Shown here: one piece after another, positions 1-10,465 of the stretch | How positions within the stretch are numbered: position 1 is the stretch's first letter | Layout: the number at the start of each line of letters is the position of its first letter | NCBI GenBank assembly: GCA_028290545.1 | Contig: JAQGJP010000012.1 | Location: forward strand, 1-64,000 | Direction: 5' to 3' | DNA: 64,000 nt | DNA from: Rhizobium sp. | Lineage (GTDB): Bacteria > Pseudomonadota > Alphaproteobacteria > Rhizobiales > Rhizobiaceae | The notes under the pieces: generated by a model | Told to the model about the DNA's origin: nothing | Database searches by the model: none | What the model saw: only the letters and a program-made list of their open reading frames with translations | Translations under genes and position numbers: made by a program

Positions 1-2097
1 GACGCTATAGTCGAGCAGGTCAAGGCCGATGCCGCCATCAAGGGCGCGGTGTTCACTTCCGGCAAGGCGGCGTTTTCGGGCGGCGCCGATCTCACCATGC
101 TCAAGGCGATGTTCTCGATGGTCGAGAGCGAACGTGCGTCCGATCCGGAAGGCGCGACGAAAAAGCTGTTCGACGCTGCAGGCCGCATGGGCTGGCTATG
201 GCGCAAGATCGAAACATCCGGCAAGCCCTGGGTGGCCGCCATCAACGGCACCTGCATGGGCGGCGCGACGGAACTGGCCATGGCCTGCCATGCCCGCGTG
301 GCGTCGAATGCCAAGTCGGTCAAGATCGCCCTGCCCGAGGTCAAGGTCGGCATCTTCCCCGGCGCCGGCGGCACCCAGCGCCTGCCCCGGCTGATCAACA
401 CCCAGGACGCCCTGCAGATCATGACCACGGGCTCGGATCTGACGGCATCGCGTGCCAAGGCACTCGGCCTGCTGAGCGAGGTGGTCGAGCCCGAAAACCT
501 CATCGAAGCCGCAAAAGCCTTGATCCGCAACGGCCTCGATCCGGTCGCGCCATGGGACAAGAAAGGCTTCAAGGCGCCGGGCGGCCCGATCTGGTCGCCA
601 CAGGGCGTGCAGCTGTTTTCCGCCGCCAATGCCATACTTCGCCGCGAAACCTATATGAATTATCCCGGCGCGCATTCGATCCTGAAATGCGTCTATGAGG
701 GCCTGCAACTGCCGTTCGACACGGCGTTGAAAGTCGAGCAGCGCTATTTCACTGCCATCCTGCAGACCACGGAAGCCTATTCGATGATCCGCTCGCTGTT
801 CGTCTCGATGCAGGAACTCGGCAAGGGCGCCCGTCGCCCCCAGGGAATCCCGGTCACCAAATTCACCAAGATCGGCATCGTCGGCGCCGGGTTCATGGGC
901 GCCGCCGTGGCTTACGTGACAGCACGCGCCGGAATTCCCGTGGTGTTGCTGGACCGCGACCAGGAAGCCGCAGACAAGGGCAAGGCGCATTCCGAAACCC
1001 TGGTAAAGGACGCGATTGCCAAAGGCAGGTCGACCAAGGAAGACGGCGAGAAACTTCTGTCGCTGATCACCGCGTCCTCGGACTACGCGCTGATATCGGA
1101 TGCCGATATGGTGGTCGAGGCGGTGTTTGAGGATCGCGTCGTCAAGAAGACGGTCATCGAGCAGGTCGAAGCTGTACTGCCGGAAACGTCAATTTTCGCA
1201 TCCAACACCTCGACACTACCGATCACCGGCCTTGCCGGCAATTCGAAACGCCCCGAACAGTTCATTGGCGTGCATTTCTTTTCGCCGGTCGAGAAGATGA
1301 TGCTGGTGGAAGTCATCCTCGGCGAGAAGACTGGCGACAAGGCGATTGCCATGGCCCTCGATTATACGGCCGCCATCAAGAAAACCCCGATCGTCGTCAA
1401 CGACACGCGCGGCTTCTTCGTCAATCGCTGCGTTTTCCGTTACATGAACGAGTCCTACACGATGCTGGCTGAGGGCATCCCGGCGCCGATGATCGAAAAC
1501 GTCGCCAAGATGGCCGGCATGCCGGTGGGTCCGCTGTCGCTTTCCGACGAAGTGGCGCTCGATCTCTGCTACAAGATCTTCATGGCTTCAATCGCCGATC
1601 TCGGCCCGCAGTCGGTCGATCCACAGCATCTGGCACTGATCGCGAAAATGGTCGACGACAATGGCCGCCTCGGCCGCAAGAATGCCAAAGGCTTTTACGA
1701 TTATCCGGCCAAGCCCGCCAAAAAGTCGCTATGGCCGGAACTCAAGACCTTCTTCCCGCAGAAAAAAGCGGACGATGTCGATACGCAGATCATCAAGGAG
1801 CGTCTGCTGGCGACCATCGCACTGGAAGCGGCGCGCACTGTCGAGGAAGGCATCGTCACCGATCCGCGCGAGGCCGATGTCGGCTCGATCCTCGGTTTCG
1901 GCTTTGCGCCCTACACGGGCGGTGCGCTCTCCTATATCGACGGCATGGGCGTGAAGGCTTTCGTGGCGCTGTGCGAAAAGCTCGCCGCCTCCTATGGCGA
2001 CCATTTCAGGCCGACGCCGTTGCTGCTCGACATGGCTGCCAAGGGCGAGACCTTCTATGGAAGGTTCGATCCTTACAAGCAGAGGCAGGCAGCTTGA
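1..2097 (+). CDS. Fused enoyl-CoA hydratase / 3-hydroxyacyl-CoA dehydrogenase (FadB/FadJ type), 5' truncated
   Basis: Bifunctional fatty-acid beta-oxidation enzyme: hydration of enoyl-CoA followed by NAD-dependent oxidation of 3-hydroxyacyl-CoA in the cytoplasm. The reading frame is open from base 1, so about 40 N-terminal residues lie outside the window; a GTG at 49 is internal. The N-terminal crotonase domain shows FSGGADL (oxyanion-hole region) and NGTCMGGATELA followed by LPEVKVGIFPGAGGTQR. The dehydrogenase half begins with the Rossmann motif GIVGAGFMG near base 870 and continues with the NTSTLPIT and GVHFFSP segments typical of the family. A second 3HCDH C-terminal domain ends the protein. 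In many rhizobia this gene follows a thiolase gene, which would lie upstream of the window. It converges on the metallo-hydrolase gene, with a long hairpin between them. Family assignment is secure; substrate range is not readable from sequence. Confidence 0.95.
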   Translation, partial: DAIVEQVKADAAIKGAVFTSGKAAFSGGADLTMLKAMFSMVESERASDPEGATKKLFDAAGRMGWLWRKIETSGKPWVAAINGTCMGGATELAMACHARVASNAKSVKIALPEVKVGIFPGAGGTQRLPRLINTQDALQIMTTGSDLTASRAKALGLLSEVVEPENLIEAAKALIRNGLDPVAPWDKKGFKAPGGPIWSPQGVQLFSAANAILRRETYMNYPGAHSILKCVYEGLQLPFDTALKVEQRYFTAILQTTEAYSMIRSLFVSMQELGKGARRPQGIPVTKFTKIGIVGAGFMGAAVAYVTARAGIPVVLLDRDQEAADKGKAHSETLVKDAIAKGRSTKEDGEKLLSLITASSDYALISDADMVVEAVFEDRVVKKTVIEQVEAVLPETSIFASNTSTLPITGLAGNSKRPEQFIGVHFFSPVEKMMLVEVILGEKTGDKAIAMALDYTAAIKKTPIVVNDTRGFFVNRCVFRYMNESYTMLAEGIPAPMIENVAKMAGMPVGPLSLSDEVALDLCYKIFMASIADLGPQSVDPQHLALIAKMVDDNGRLGRKNAKGFYDYPAKPAKKSLWPELKTFFPQKKADDVDTQIIKERLLATIALEAARTVEEGIVTDPREADVGSILGFGFAPYTGGALSYIDGMGVKAFVALCEKLAASYGDHFRPTPLLLDMAAKGETFYGRFDPYKQRQAA

Positions 2098-2154
2098 GGC
2101 TCAGCGGACGCTGCGGCGAAATCCGCGCCGCACGCCGCCTTAGTGTAAAGATTA

Positions 2155-2193
2155 TCGATGCGCAGCGCTTGAGACCCAAGCGCTGCGCATCGA
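2155..2193. terminator. Long perfect hairpin between convergent genes, probable bidirectional terminator
   Basis: Arms of 17 bases (2155-2171 and 2177-2193) are perfectly complementary around a 5-base loop; the arm core is GCGCAGCGCTTG. It sits between the ends of two convergent genes. No strong T-run follows on either side, so it may act as a Rho-independent terminator of modest strength, an RNA-stabilising 3' hairpin, or be a dispersed palindrome. Confidence 0.6.
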
Positions 2194-2232
2194 CGACAAA
2201 TTGACGGCGCCAATCGCAAATGAGGCAGCCGC

Positions 2233-3210
2233 TCAAATCTCGAACTGATAAGTCTCAGGGACAAACCTGTAACCCTGCTCATGCTTTTCGACGAAACCGA
2301 CCGATGGGAACGGCATATGATAGCCCACGAACGGCAGGCGGTCGGTGGCGATCATGTCGAACACCTTTTTCCGCGCCGCTGCGGCTTTCGCCTTGTCGAA
2401 GTCGAACTTCACTTCCCAGTCCGGCCGCTGCAGCGACAGCACATAGTGGTTGGCCGTATCGGCCGTCACCATCAGGGCCTTGCCTTCGGATTCGAGGTGG
2501 AAGACCATGTGCCCAGGCGAGTGACCGAAGGCCTCGATCGCGGTGATGCCGGGGACCACTTCCGACCCATCCTTGATGAAAGTGGTCTTCTCGGCCAGCG
2601 GCACGACATTCTTCAGCACGCCCTTGTGGCCGCCTTCGGCGGGACTGCCGACACGCGCCGGATCCTTCCAGAAGTCATACTCGACCTGTCCGGCGACATA
2701 GCGGGCATTCTTGAAGGCCGGCGCGCCGCCTTCCATCAATCCGCCGATATGGTCGCCATGCATATGGGTCAGCACCACCAGCGACACCTGATCGGGCGTG
2801 TAGCCCGAGGCCTTCATGCCCGCGATCAATTGCCCGGCGCCCCATTCGCGGCCTGCCTCGCCCAATCCGGTGTCGAACAGGATGACGTCCGACCCTGTAT
2901 CGACCACCACAGGCGAAAAGCCGTTGACGAACTTGTCGGTCGGCAGGAAATTCGCCGTCAGCAGTGCCGCGACATCTTCCTTTTTCTGGTTGGCGCCGAA
3001 TGTTTCTTCCGGCTTTTCGCCGGGCCGTATGCCGTCGCTGATGACAGTGACCGCAAATTTGCCGATCTTGAAGCTGTTGGTCTGAGGTGTCTTGTTCATG
3101 GTTTCCGTTGCAGTCTGGGCAAAGCTCGCACGCGTCAGGATGGCGGGCGCGGCCAAAGCTCCGGCTCCACCGATAAACAATGTTCTTCGCGTCATTGATA
3201 ACACAGACAT
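2233..3210 (-). CDS. Tat-exported metallo-beta-lactamase-fold hydrolase
   Basis: A 325-residue MBL-fold metallo-hydrolase. The N-terminus (TRRTLFIGG, then a hydrophobic stretch ending near ASFAQ) is a twin-arginine signal, so the folded metal-loaded enzyme is probably sent to the periplasm. The zinc motif is THMHGDHIGG with His149, His151, Asp153 and His154; a later AFGHSPGH segment and DTANH supply further ligands. The start at 3210 is preferred over 3216 because GGAG lies seven bases before it. The family includes lactonases and other hydrolases, and nothing here fixes the substrate. It is transcribed alone, convergent with the beta-oxidation gene. Confidence 0.85.
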   Translation of the reverse strand: MSVLSMTRRTLFIGGAGALAAPAILTRASFAQTATETMNKTPQTNSFKIGKFAVTVISDGIRPGEKPEETFGANQKKEDVAALLTANFLPTDKFVNGFSPVVVDTGSDVILFDTGLGEAGREWGAGQLIAGMKASGYTPDQVSLVVLTHMHGDHIGGLMEGGAPAFKNARYVAGQVEYDFWKDPARVGSPAEGGHKGVLKNVVPLAEKTTFIKDGSEVVPGITAIEAFGHSPGHMVFHLESEGKALMVTADTANHYVLSLQRPDWEVKFDFDKAKAAAARKKVFDMIATDRLPFVGYHMPFPSVGFVEKHEQGYRFVPETYQFEI

Positions 3211-3434
3211 ATCCATTCTCCGGCTTGCGTTTTGTCAATCGACAACGTGGCATAGAACGTGGACAACGGAAGTCACAAAAGACGCAAGAGAAATCACGGT
3301 TTTGTGAGATCGGCGTTTGTTTCGCGCGTTAAATCCCACTGATTAAGCCAGAGCGCATTCACAACCATGCTGGACGCATGGGAGTTCTGCGGCTTCATCG
3401 TTCTTTCACATCCAGCGGACGACACCTACCTTGC

Positions 3435-4637
3435 TCATTTCACCGCCTTCAGAACTTCGACACCCGGCAGCGGCTTGCCTTCCATCCATTCGAGGAAAGC
3501 CCCGCCCGCCGTCGACACATAGGAGAAGTCGTCGGCCACGTCGGCATGGTTGAGCGCTGAGACGGTGTCGCCGCCACCGGCGACCGACACCAATTTGCCG
3601 GCCCTGGTTTCCTCGGCGGCGAATCTGGCGACTGCGACGGTGGCGGCATCGAAGGGCGCGATCTCGAAGGCGCCAAGCGGGCCATTCCAGACCAGCGTTT
3701 CGGCCGTGGCGATCCAGTCATTGACGGTTTTAACCGATTGCGGCCCGACATCGAGCACCATGGCGTCCGCCGGAATGGCATTGATCGCCACCGTCTCGCT
3801 GGCGGCACCGGCCTTGAACTCGCGGGCAATGACACCGTCGACCGGCAACACGATGGCGCAGCCGGCAGACTTGGCTTCGGCCATGATCGCCCTGGCGGTT
3901 TCGGCCAGATCGTGCTCGCAAAGCGACTTGCCGACATCGATGCCCTGGGCGGCGAGAAAAGTATTGGCCATGCCGCCGCCGATCACCAGCGCATCGACCT
4001 TCCTGACGAGGTTCTGCAGCAGGTCGATTTTGCTGGACACCTTGGCGCCGCCGACGATCGCCACGACGGGGCGCGAGGGATTGCCAAGGCCCTTCTCCAG
4101 CGCTTCGAGTTCGGCCTGCATGGTGCGGCCGGCATAGGCCGGCAGCAGATGCGCCAGCCCTTCGGTCGAGGCATGGGCGCGATGGGCGGCGGAAAACGCG
4201 TCGTTGACATAGAGATCGCCATTGGCGGCCAAAGCCTTGACAAATTCCGGATCGTTCTTTTCCTCGCCCTTGTGGAAGCGGGTATTCTCGAGCATCAGGA
4301 TGCCGCCGTCCTTGAGGTCGGCCACAGCCTGTGCCGCCGCTTGGCCGATGCAATCATCGGCAAAATACACGGGACGATCGAGCACCGCTTCGACCGATGG
4401 CTGGACGATGCCCAGCGAGAACTCGGCTTCCGGTCCGCCTTTCGGCCGTCCGAAATGGGCAAGCAGGATCACCTTGGCGCCCTTGTCGGCAAGTTCGCCA
4501 ATGGTCGGCGCCACCCGCTCGATGCGCGTCGCATCGGTCACCCTGCCGTCCTTGACCGGCACGTTGAGATCGACGCGGACGAGCACGCGTTTGCCGGTGA
4601 TGTCGCCGAGGTCGTCGATGGTCTTGAAGGACGGCAT
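3435..4637 (-). CDS. pgk: Phosphoglycerate kinase
   Basis: Glycolytic/gluconeogenic enzyme interconverting 1,3-bisphosphoglycerate plus ADP with 3-phosphoglycerate plus ATP. The protein is 400 residues, the usual bacterial length. It begins [20 protein letters not shown], has RVDLNVP (substrate-binding region) and HFGRPKG at the N-domain, [10 protein letters not shown] at the nucleotide side and the C-terminal [11 protein letters not shown] motif that holds ATP phosphates. The frame is open upstream to 4763, but homology begins at the ATG at 4637. It lies downstream of gap and tkt on the same strand; in many rhizobia tkt, gap and pgk are contiguous, while here an antiporter gene separates gap from pgk. 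Confidence 0.97.
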   Translation of the reverse strand: MPSFKTIDDLGDITGKRVLVRVDLNVPVKDGRVTDATRIERVAPTIGELADKGAKVILLAHFGRPKGGPEAEFSLGIVQPSVEAVLDRPVYFADDCIGQAAAQAVADLKDGGILMLENTRFHKGEEKNDPEFVKALAANGDLYVNDAFSAAHRAHASTEGLAHLLPAYAGRTMQAELEALEKGLGNPSRPVVAIVGGAKVSSKIDLLQNLVRKVDALVIGGGMANTFLAAQGIDVGKSLCEHDLAETARAIMAEAKSAGCAIVLPVDGVIAREFKAGAASETVAINAIPADAMVLDVGPQSVKTVNDWIATAETLVWNGPLGAFEIAPFDAATVAVARFAAEETRAGKLVSVAGGGDTVSALNHADVADDFSYVSTAGGAFLEWMEGKPLPGVEVLKAVK

Positions 4638-4719
4638 GGGAGGAATCCATTGAAAGAGGGGCGTTTCCGGCGCGAACATACACCGCCCCGCCCCGGATTC
4701 AAGTACCGATCTCCAGCAT

Positions 4720-6513
4720 TCAAACCTGCCGGAAACGGTTCCTGATACGCTCGGATATTTCACGCAGGTTGATGAAAACCGGCAGTGTGTGCGGCGGTTC
4801 GACGGCCTCCATGGAAATGCCCACCGAGGAGATATGATTGTGCTCGTCGATATCCCGCACGATCAGGATGATCGAGCCGAATCGCACGCGGTCGGCGTAG
4901 TCCACCTTGCCGCCGAGCCGCCCGAGCATCAGTTCGCCGACCGTCGAATGCTTTTCCGCCTCGGCCAGCAACCCAGGACCATATGCGGCATCCAGTTCCG
5001 TCGCCGGGCGGTTGGGTGAAATCGCGAATACGCCGAAGAACTCCTCGTCATCGGGGCCAAGCTCGGTACGGCTGGCAAACAGACGGTCGAGAAGGCGGAT
5101 GAAGGCCGGCGTCACGAAAATATAGACGAGATCGTTCGCCTTGAGCCGCCCGGCATATTGGTAGCGCATCGAGCGGCCGTCGCGAATCACAAGCGAAGGC
5201 GTCGCCCAGCGTGGAATTCGAGCGCCCTTGAGCACAGGGCTCTCGCGGATGACGCGGTAGGATACCAGCTCATGGTTGGATGTCCGCGGCAGGTCTACCT
5301 CCAGACGGTCGACCTCACCGGTCTGCTTGGGGATCAACAGGCCGAGCCGTCTGGCGATCGGCTTGATCGTCCACCCCTGCACCACCAGCGACACGAGCAC
5401 GATGATGAAGGTGATGTTGAAATATTCCTGCCCCAGCGGCAAGCCGCTGAGGATCGGCAGGATCGACAGCAGAATCGAAACCGCGCCGCGTAGCCCAACC
5501 CAGCTGATGAAGGTGATCTCCTTCTGGGCGAAATCAAAGGGCAGCAGGCACACCCATACGGCGAGCGGCCGCGCGAAGAAGATCAGGAATATCCCAAGAA
5601 TGACCGCCGGAATGGCAATGATGTTGAACTGCGATGGCGTTGCCAGCAGACCGAGCATGACGAACATGACGATCTGCGCCAGCCATGTCATGGCATCCTG
5701 GAACCGCTTGATGGCCAGCCTCGACTGGATCTCGCGATTGCCGGCGACCAGCCCGGCAACATAGACCGCGAGAAAGCCGCTGCCATGCAGGGCGCCGGTG
5801 ATCGAGAACACCAGCAATGCCAGCGCGAGAACCAGAATAGGCGCGAGCCCCCTGTCCTGGTCGAAACGATTGGCGCCGAGCACGATCAGCCAGCCGCCGA
5901 CGAGCCCCGCCACCAGGCCGATGCCCATTTCCTGAAGGAAGGACCAGAGCACACCGGCATCCAGGCCGCTCAATCCCTTGCCGGCGGCGACAAGTTCGAC
6001 CAGCGTCACCGTCAGGAAAATCGCCATCGGATCATTGGTGCCGGACTCGACTTCCAGTGTCGAGGTGATCTGGTCGCGAATATTGATTCCACCGATCCTA
6101 AGCAGAAAAAACACGGCCGCCGCATCCGTGGAGGCCACGATCGAGCCGAGCAGCAGGCCTTCGAGCCAGGAGAAATCCAGCAGGGCCATTGCCGCGACGG
6201 CAAACAGCGACGACGTGATGAGCACGCCGATGGACGCGAGCGTCATCGCCGGCAAAGCCGCCATCCTGAACGCCTTGATCGGCGTGCCGAAGCCCGAATC
6301 GAACAGGATGACGGCAAGCGCGATGGAGCCGAACATATAGGCTACCGTATTGTTGCTGAAATCGATGCCGAGACCATCAACGCCGGACACCAACCCGACA
6401 GCAAGAAAAAGTAAAAGAAGAGGAGCGCCGAAGCGAAAGGCAAGAAGGGAGGACACGGCGGCAAGCAACACCAGCGAGGTGCCAACCAAAATGACCAGAT
6501 AAAATGACTCCAA
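4720..6513 (-). CDS. Potassium/proton antiporter, CPA1 family (NhaP2/CvrA-like)
   Basis: Inner-membrane cation/proton exchanger of 597 residues. The N-terminal two thirds form a Na+/H+-exchanger domain with about 12 membrane spans (for example [18 protein letters not shown], and [12 protein letters not shown] carrying the conserved acidic pair region). A cytoplasmic part follows, with a TrkA-C-like domain (about residues 400-480) and a C-terminal CorC/HlyC-like domain, the architecture of NhaP2/CvrA potassium/proton antiporters. The start is a TTG at 6513; the next ATG is well inside the first conserved segment, so TTG is the best choice. It sits between gap and pgk on the same strand, an unexpected position for an ion transporter. 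Whether it exports K+ or Na+ cannot be told from sequence. Confidence 0.88.
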   Translation of the reverse strand: MESFYLVILVGTSLVLLAAVSSLLAFRFGAPLLLLFLAVGLVSGVDGLGIDFSNNTVAYMFGSIALAVILFDSGFGTPIKAFRMAALPAMTLASIGVLITSSLFAVAAMALLDFSWLEGLLLGSIVASTDAAAVFFLLRIGGINIRDQITSTLEVESGTNDPMAIFLTVTLVELVAAGKGLSGLDAGVLWSFLQEMGIGLVAGLVGGWLIVLGANRFDQDRGLAPILVLALALLVFSITGALHGSGFLAVYVAGLVAGNREIQSRLAIKRFQDAMTWLAQIVMFVMLGLLATPSQFNIIAIPAVILGIFLIFFARPLAVWVCLLPFDFAQKEITFISWVGLRGAVSILLSILPILSGLPLGQEYFNITFIIVLVSLVVQGWTIKPIARRLGLLIPKQTGEVDRLEVDLPRTSNHELVSYRVIRESPVLKGARIPRWATPSLVIRDGRSMRYQYAGRLKANDLVYIFVTPAFIRLLDRLFASRTELGPDDEEFFGVFAISPNRPATELDAAYGPGLLAEAEKHSTVGELMLGRLGGKVDYADRVRFGSIILIVRDIDEHNHISSVGISMEAVEPPHTLPVFINLREISERIRNRFRQV

Positions 6514-6710
6514 CCCCTGCCCTTTCCAAATAGTTCGGACGTGGCGGTCAGAAAACCGACCGTCGCACGCAGTTTAATTGATCATTTTAAATCCGCGGTA
6601 GGAACAATATTGCGTTCGCAGCGGCAATTGACGCGACCGGCAGAAAAGCCGGCGTGCAAATCATCAGGCTCATATTGGACGAGAATAAGGCTGTTGTCAC
6701 ATTCAAATGA

Positions 6711-6738
6711 AAAAAGGGCGGAACTTTCGTCCGCCCTT
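6711..6738 (-). terminator. Rho-independent terminator of gap
   Basis: Arms AAGGGCGGA (6714-6722) and TCCGCCCTT (6730-6738) form a 9-bp GC-rich stem with a 7-base loop. Read on the minus strand the stem is followed directly by a run of six T, 27 bases after the gap stop codon. This implies that gap and the downstream antiporter and pgk are largely separate transcription units. Confidence 0.85.
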
Positions 6739-6765
6739 ATCAAAATCTCGATATGCCGTAAATTA

Positions 6766-7767
6766 TCAGATCAGCTTGCCGAGCGCGACAGCCGTGTCCG
6801 ACATGCGGTTGGAGAAGCCCCATTCGTTGTCGTACCAGGCCATGATGCGCACCAGATTGCCGTCCATGACCTTGGTCTGTTCGGCGGCAAAGCTCGAGGA
6901 ATGGCTATCGTGGTTGAAGTCGATCGACACCAGCGGTTCTGTCGAATAAGCCAGAATGCCTTTGAGCTCGCCTTCGGCGGCGGCCTGGATCGCAGCGTTG
7001 ACCTCCTCGGCCGTGGTGTTCTTCCTGGAGATGAACTTCAGATCGACGACGGAAACATTGGGGGTCGGCACGCGGATCGCAGAACCGTCGAGCTTGCCCT
7101 TGAGTTCCGGCAGCACGAGGCCGACGGCCTTGGCCGCACCCGTCGAGGTCGGGATCATCGAGAGTGCTGCGGCGCGGCCGCGATAAAGATCCTTATGCAT
7201 GGTGTCGAGCGTCGGCTGGTCACCGGTATAGGCATGGATCGTGGTCATGTAGCCCTTCTCGATGCCGAATTCGCGGCTGAGGATATAGGCGACGGGAGCC
7301 AGGCAGTTGGTGGTGCAGGATGCGTTGGAAATGACCACATCATCCTTGGTCAGCGCGGAGTGATTGACGCCGAAGACGATCGTCTTGTCGGCGTTGTCGC
7401 ATGGCGCGGAGACGATGACGCGCTTCGAACCGTTGGACAGATGGGCCGCAGCCTTGTCACGGGTGGTGAAGATGCCCGTGCATTCCATGGCGATGTCGAC
7501 ATCTGCCCATGGCAGATCCTTGGGGTCGCGAACGGCTGTCACCTTGATCGGGCCCTGGCCGACGTTGATCGTGTCGCCGGATACTGTGACCGTGCCCGGG
7601 AACCGGCCGTGCACGGAGTCATAGCGCATCAGATGGGCGTTGGTCTCCACCGGTCCGAGATCGTTGATGGCCACGACCTCGATGTCGGTGCGGCCCGACT
7701 CGATGATGGCGCGAAGCACGTTGCGGCCGATGCGGCCAAACCCGTTGATACCAACCTTGACTACCAT
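6766..7767 (-). CDS. gap: Glyceraldehyde-3-phosphate dehydrogenase, type I
   Basis: Catalyses the NAD(P)-dependent oxidative phosphorylation of glyceraldehyde-3-phosphate (glycolysis, reversed in gluconeogenesis). The 333-residue protein starts [16 protein letters not shown], the dinucleotide-binding motif, and carries the catalytic-cysteine motif [12 protein letters not shown] at mid-protein and STGAAKAVG further on. The ATG at 7767 is chosen over the in-frame ATG at 7785 because GGAGAG lies just upstream and homology starts there. It follows tkt with a 66-base gap. A strong terminator follows the stop codon. Confidence 0.97.
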   Translation of the reverse strand: MVVKVGINGFGRIGRNVLRAIIESGRTDIEVVAINDLGPVETNAHLMRYDSVHGRFPGTVTVSGDTINVGQGPIKVTAVRDPKDLPWADVDIAMECTGIFTTRDKAAAHLSNGSKRVIVSAPCDNADKTIVFGVNHSALTKDDVVISNASCTTNCLAPVAYILSREFGIEKGYMTTIHAYTGDQPTLDTMHKDLYRGRAAALSMIPTSTGAAKAVGLVLPELKGKLDGSAIRVPTPNVSVVDLKFISRKNTTAEEVNAAIQAAAEGELKGILAYSTEPLVSIDFNHDSHSSSFAAEQTKVMDGNLVRIMAWYDNEWGFSNRMSDTAVALGKLI

Positions 7768-7792
7768 GGTTTCTCTCCAGCTCAATCAGTCA

Positions 7793-7812
7793 TGTTCTGT
7801 CGTTGCAGAACA
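7793..7812. other. Short hairpin between tkt and gap
   Basis: TGTTCTG and CAGAACA pair around a 6-base loop in the 66-base gap between the tkt stop and the gap start. It has no T-run, so it is more likely an RNA-processing or stability element, or chance, than a terminator. Confidence 0.3.
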
Positions 7813-7833
7813 TAATCATCGTATTTAATCGAT

Positions 7834-9810
7834 TTATGCAAGCTTGGCGGTTGCAGCTTCGACGACAGCCTCCGGCGTGATGCCGAAATACTTGTAGAGC
7901 TCCTTATAGGGGCCCGAAGCACCGAAGCTCTTCATGCCGATGAAGGTGCCATCGTTGCCGATGAAGCGGTCCCAGCCCTGGCGAACGCCGGCTTCCACCG
8001 CGATCTTGAGCTTGGCGGCGCCGATGACCGAGGCCTGGTAGTCGGCAGACTGGGCTTCGAACAGTTCAAAGGACGGAACCGAAACGACGCGCGCAGCCGT
8101 ACCGTTGGCAGCCAGAAGCTCCTTCGCCTTGACGGCGATCTCGACTTCCGAGCCGGCGGCGAAGATCGTCACCGATGCCTTGGCATCTTCATGCAGCACA
8201 TAGGCGCCCCTGGCGGAGAGGTTCTCTTCCGAGAACGTCGTGCGGGCCGCAACCAGGTTCTGGCGGGTCAGCGCCAGGCCTGTCGGGTGATTCTTGGACT
8301 CCAGCGCGATCTGCCAGCATTCCATGGTTTCCATGGCGTCGGCCGGGCGCATCATCACCAGGTTGGGGATGGCGCGGAGTGCTGCCATCTGCTCCACCGG
8401 CTGGTGCGTCGGGCCATCTTCGCCGAGACCGATCGAGTCATGCGTCAGAACATGGATGACACGGATGCCCATCAGCGATGCAAGGCGGATGGACGGGCGG
8501 CAATAATCCGAGAAGATCAGGAAGCCGCCTGAATAAGGGATCAGGCCGCCATGCAGCGCAATCCCGTTCATCGCTGCGGCCATGCCGTGCTCGCGGATGC
8601 CGTAATGCATATAGCGGCCCGAGAAATCCGTCGGCGTGATCGACTTCATCTGGCTGGTCTTGGTATTGTTCGACGGCGTCAGGTCGGCAGAGCCGCCAAG
8701 CGTTTCCGGCAGCAGGCCGTTGACGATTTCAAGCACGTCTTCGGACGCCTTGCGGGTCGCCACCGTCGGCCTGGTTTCCGCAAGCTTCTGCTTGAAGGCG
8801 CTGACGGCAGGTGCGAACGACGCCGGCAGGTCGCCTGCGAAACGGCGCGAGAACTCGGCCTTTTTGTCGGATGCCGAAAGCCGGTTTTCCCATTCCTTGT
8901 GAATGGACGCCGCACGCGTGCCGGCCTGGCGCCACATGTCAAGCAGATCCTGCGGGATGACGAATGCTTCGAACGGCCAGTTGAGCGCCACGCGGGTGGC
9001 GGCGATTTCTTCCGCGCCGAGCGGCGAACCGTGGACCTTGTGCGTGCCACCCTTGTTGGGAGCACCGAAGCCGATCACGGTCTTGCAGGCGATCATCGTC
9101 GGGCGGTCGGATTTATGCGCCTGGTCGATTGCAGCCGCGATCGCTTCCGGATCATGGCCGTCGATTTCGATCGTGTTCCAGTGAGCCGACTTGAAACGTG
9201 CGATCTGGTCGGTCGAATCCGACAGCGACACGGCGCCATCGATGGTGATGGAATTGTTGTCCCAGAAGAGGATCAGCTTGTTGAGCCTCAGGTGGCCGGC
9301 AAGCGCGATCGATTCCTGGCTGATGCCCTCCATCAGGCAGCCGTCGCCGGCGAGCACGTAAGTGAAGTGATCCTGCAGATCGGAACCGAACTCCTCGCGC
9401 AGTTTGCGCTCGGCGATCGCAAATCCGACCGAATTGCCGATGCCCTGGCCGAGCGGGCCGGTCGTGGTCTCGATGCCGGTGGCATGGCCATATTCCGGAT
9501 GGCCGGCGGTCTTGGAATGCAACTGGCGGAAATTGGCGATGTCCTCGATCGTCATATCCTCATATCCGGTCAGATAAAGGAGAGAATAGAGAAGCATCGA
9601 ACCATGGCCGGCAGACAGGATGAAACGGTCACGATCGGGCCAATGCGGCGCCTTCGGATCGAATTTCAGATAGCGGGTGAACAGCACAGTGGCCACGTCG
9701 GCAGCGCCCATCGGCAGGCCCGGGTGACCGGAATTCGCCTTCTCGACGGCATCCATGGCCAAAAAGCGGATTGCGTTCGCCATCCGGTCGTGTGTTTCGC
9801 GTGAGATCAT
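7834..9810 (-). CDS. tkt: Transketolase
   Basis: Thiamine-diphosphate enzyme of the pentose phosphate pathway that moves two-carbon units between sugar phosphates. The 658-residue protein begins [20 protein letters not shown] and shows the N-terminal [13 protein letters not shown] motif, the ThDP/metal-binding [12 protein letters not shown] to NNSITIDG segment, and the pyrimidine-domain [13 protein letters not shown] (the Glu activates the cofactor). [17 protein letters not shown] completes the substrate site. The frame is open upstream to 10014, but family homology starts at the ATG at 9810. It is the first gene of the tkt-gap group and diverges from the DUF4164-zapA unit across a 326-base intergenic region. 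Confidence 0.97.
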   Translation of the reverse strand: MISRETHDRMANAIRFLAMDAVEKANSGHPGLPMGAADVATVLFTRYLKFDPKAPHWPDRDRFILSAGHGSMLLYSLLYLTGYEDMTIEDIANFRQLHSKTAGHPEYGHATGIETTTGPLGQGIGNSVGFAIAERKLREEFGSDLQDHFTYVLAGDGCLMEGISQESIALAGHLRLNKLILFWDNNSITIDGAVSLSDSTDQIARFKSAHWNTIEIDGHDPEAIAAAIDQAHKSDRPTMIACKTVIGFGAPNKGGTHKVHGSPLGAEEIAATRVALNWPFEAFVIPQDLLDMWRQAGTRAASIHKEWENRLSASDKKAEFSRRFAGDLPASFAPAVSAFKQKLAETRPTVATRKASEDVLEIVNGLLPETLGGSADLTPSNNTKTSQMKSITPTDFSGRYMHYGIREHGMAAAMNGIALHGGLIPYSGGFLIFSDYCRPSIRLASLMGIRVIHVLTHDSIGLGEDGPTHQPVEQMAALRAIPNLVMMRPADAMETMECWQIALESKNHPTGLALTRQNLVAARTTFSEENLSARGAYVLHEDAKASVTIFAAGSEVEIAVKAKELLAANGTAARVVSVPSFELFEAQSADYQASVIGAAKLKIAVEAGVRQGWDRFIGNDGTFIGMKSFGASGPYKELYKYFGITPEAVVEAATAKLA

Positions 9811-10136
9811 GTCTGTTCGCCGGCTCCGGAGTTTCAAGGAGGCAGCCTGATTGCGACTGCCGTCAAAGCAGGCGACACATAGCAGTTGGAGGGGCTGAGT
9901 CAACAAATACGCACAGCCTTTGGAGCATGCACCGCGGAAAAATTGTGCCGTGCGGCCGTTTACCTTAAAGGAAGATGAATCCGCAAAGGCAATGCACAAC
10001 TGCAACTCTTCCACAGAATTGCCTGATTTCGCGACACTTTAGGCGATTGACGGGAACGGAAACCTTCCCTTACAATTGACCTGGGTGGTACGCAGCGAAG
10101 AGGCAACGATTCGTCGGCTTTTGGACAACGAGGACG
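9811..10136. other. Divergent promoter region between tkt and the DUF4164-zapA unit
   Basis: 326 bases without a gene. It must hold the tkt promoter (leftward) and the promoter for the rightward unit. A sigma-70-like candidate for the latter is listed separately at 10047-10076. I see no clear operator palindrome or riboswitch. Confidence 0.5.
10047..10076 (+). promoter_or_regulatory. Sigma-70-like promoter candidate for DUF4164-zapA
   Basis: TTGACG (10047-10052) and TACAAT (10071-10076) with 18-base spacing, 60 bases before the ATG at 10137. Matches to the consensus are good, but the assignment is by eye only. Confidence 0.5.
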
Positions 10137-10409
10137 ATGCCAGCAGGGGCAACAGTCAAATCGGCGATGGATGAGTTGCGCAGGGCGCTGGTCGATCTCG
10201 ACCAGGCACTCGACCTGCGCTTCGAGCGTGAACGCGATTCCGCCGAGCTGGAAGGCGAGGTACGGCGCACCCATGCCGACCGCTCCCGGCTGGCTCAGGA
10301 ACTCGATCAATCCGAATTCCGCGCCAATCGCCTCGAAGAAGTCAATCGCGAAGTGTCGCGCCGACTGGTGACTGCCATGGAAACCATCCGCGCGGTCCTC
10401 GACCGCTGA
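10137..10409 (+). CDS. DUF4164 family coiled-coil protein
   Basis: Small acidic/basic helical protein (90 residues) of the DUF4164 family, which in rhizobia lies immediately upstream of zapA. The second half (HADRSRLAQELDQSEFRANR, then LEEVNREVSRRLVTAMETIR) is strongly conserved in the family as I remember it, and its heptad pattern predicts a coiled coil. A second ATG ten codons in (MDELRR) is a possible alternative start. The constant linkage to zapA suggests a role in division or in ZapA function, but no biochemical role is established to my knowledge. Confidence 0.85.
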   Translation: MPAGATVKSAMDELRRALVDLDQALDLRFERERDSAELEGEVRRTHADRSRLAQELDQSEFRANRLEEVNREVSRRLVTAMETIRAVLDR

Positions 10410-10465
10410 ACCCGAGCCAGGATGTCCCACCATCCTGCGCTCAATTGTAGAACGAGTAGGTCCGT

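Noticed and set aside
196..990. 264-codon frame on the minus strand inside the beta-oxidation gene
   Set aside because: It is the mirror of a strongly supported coding frame; high GC third positions keep antisense frames open and the product has no recognisable domain.
2006..2236. Short minus-strand frames around 2100-2230
   Set aside because: They translate the 17-bp hairpin and the end of the beta-oxidation gene; no independent support.
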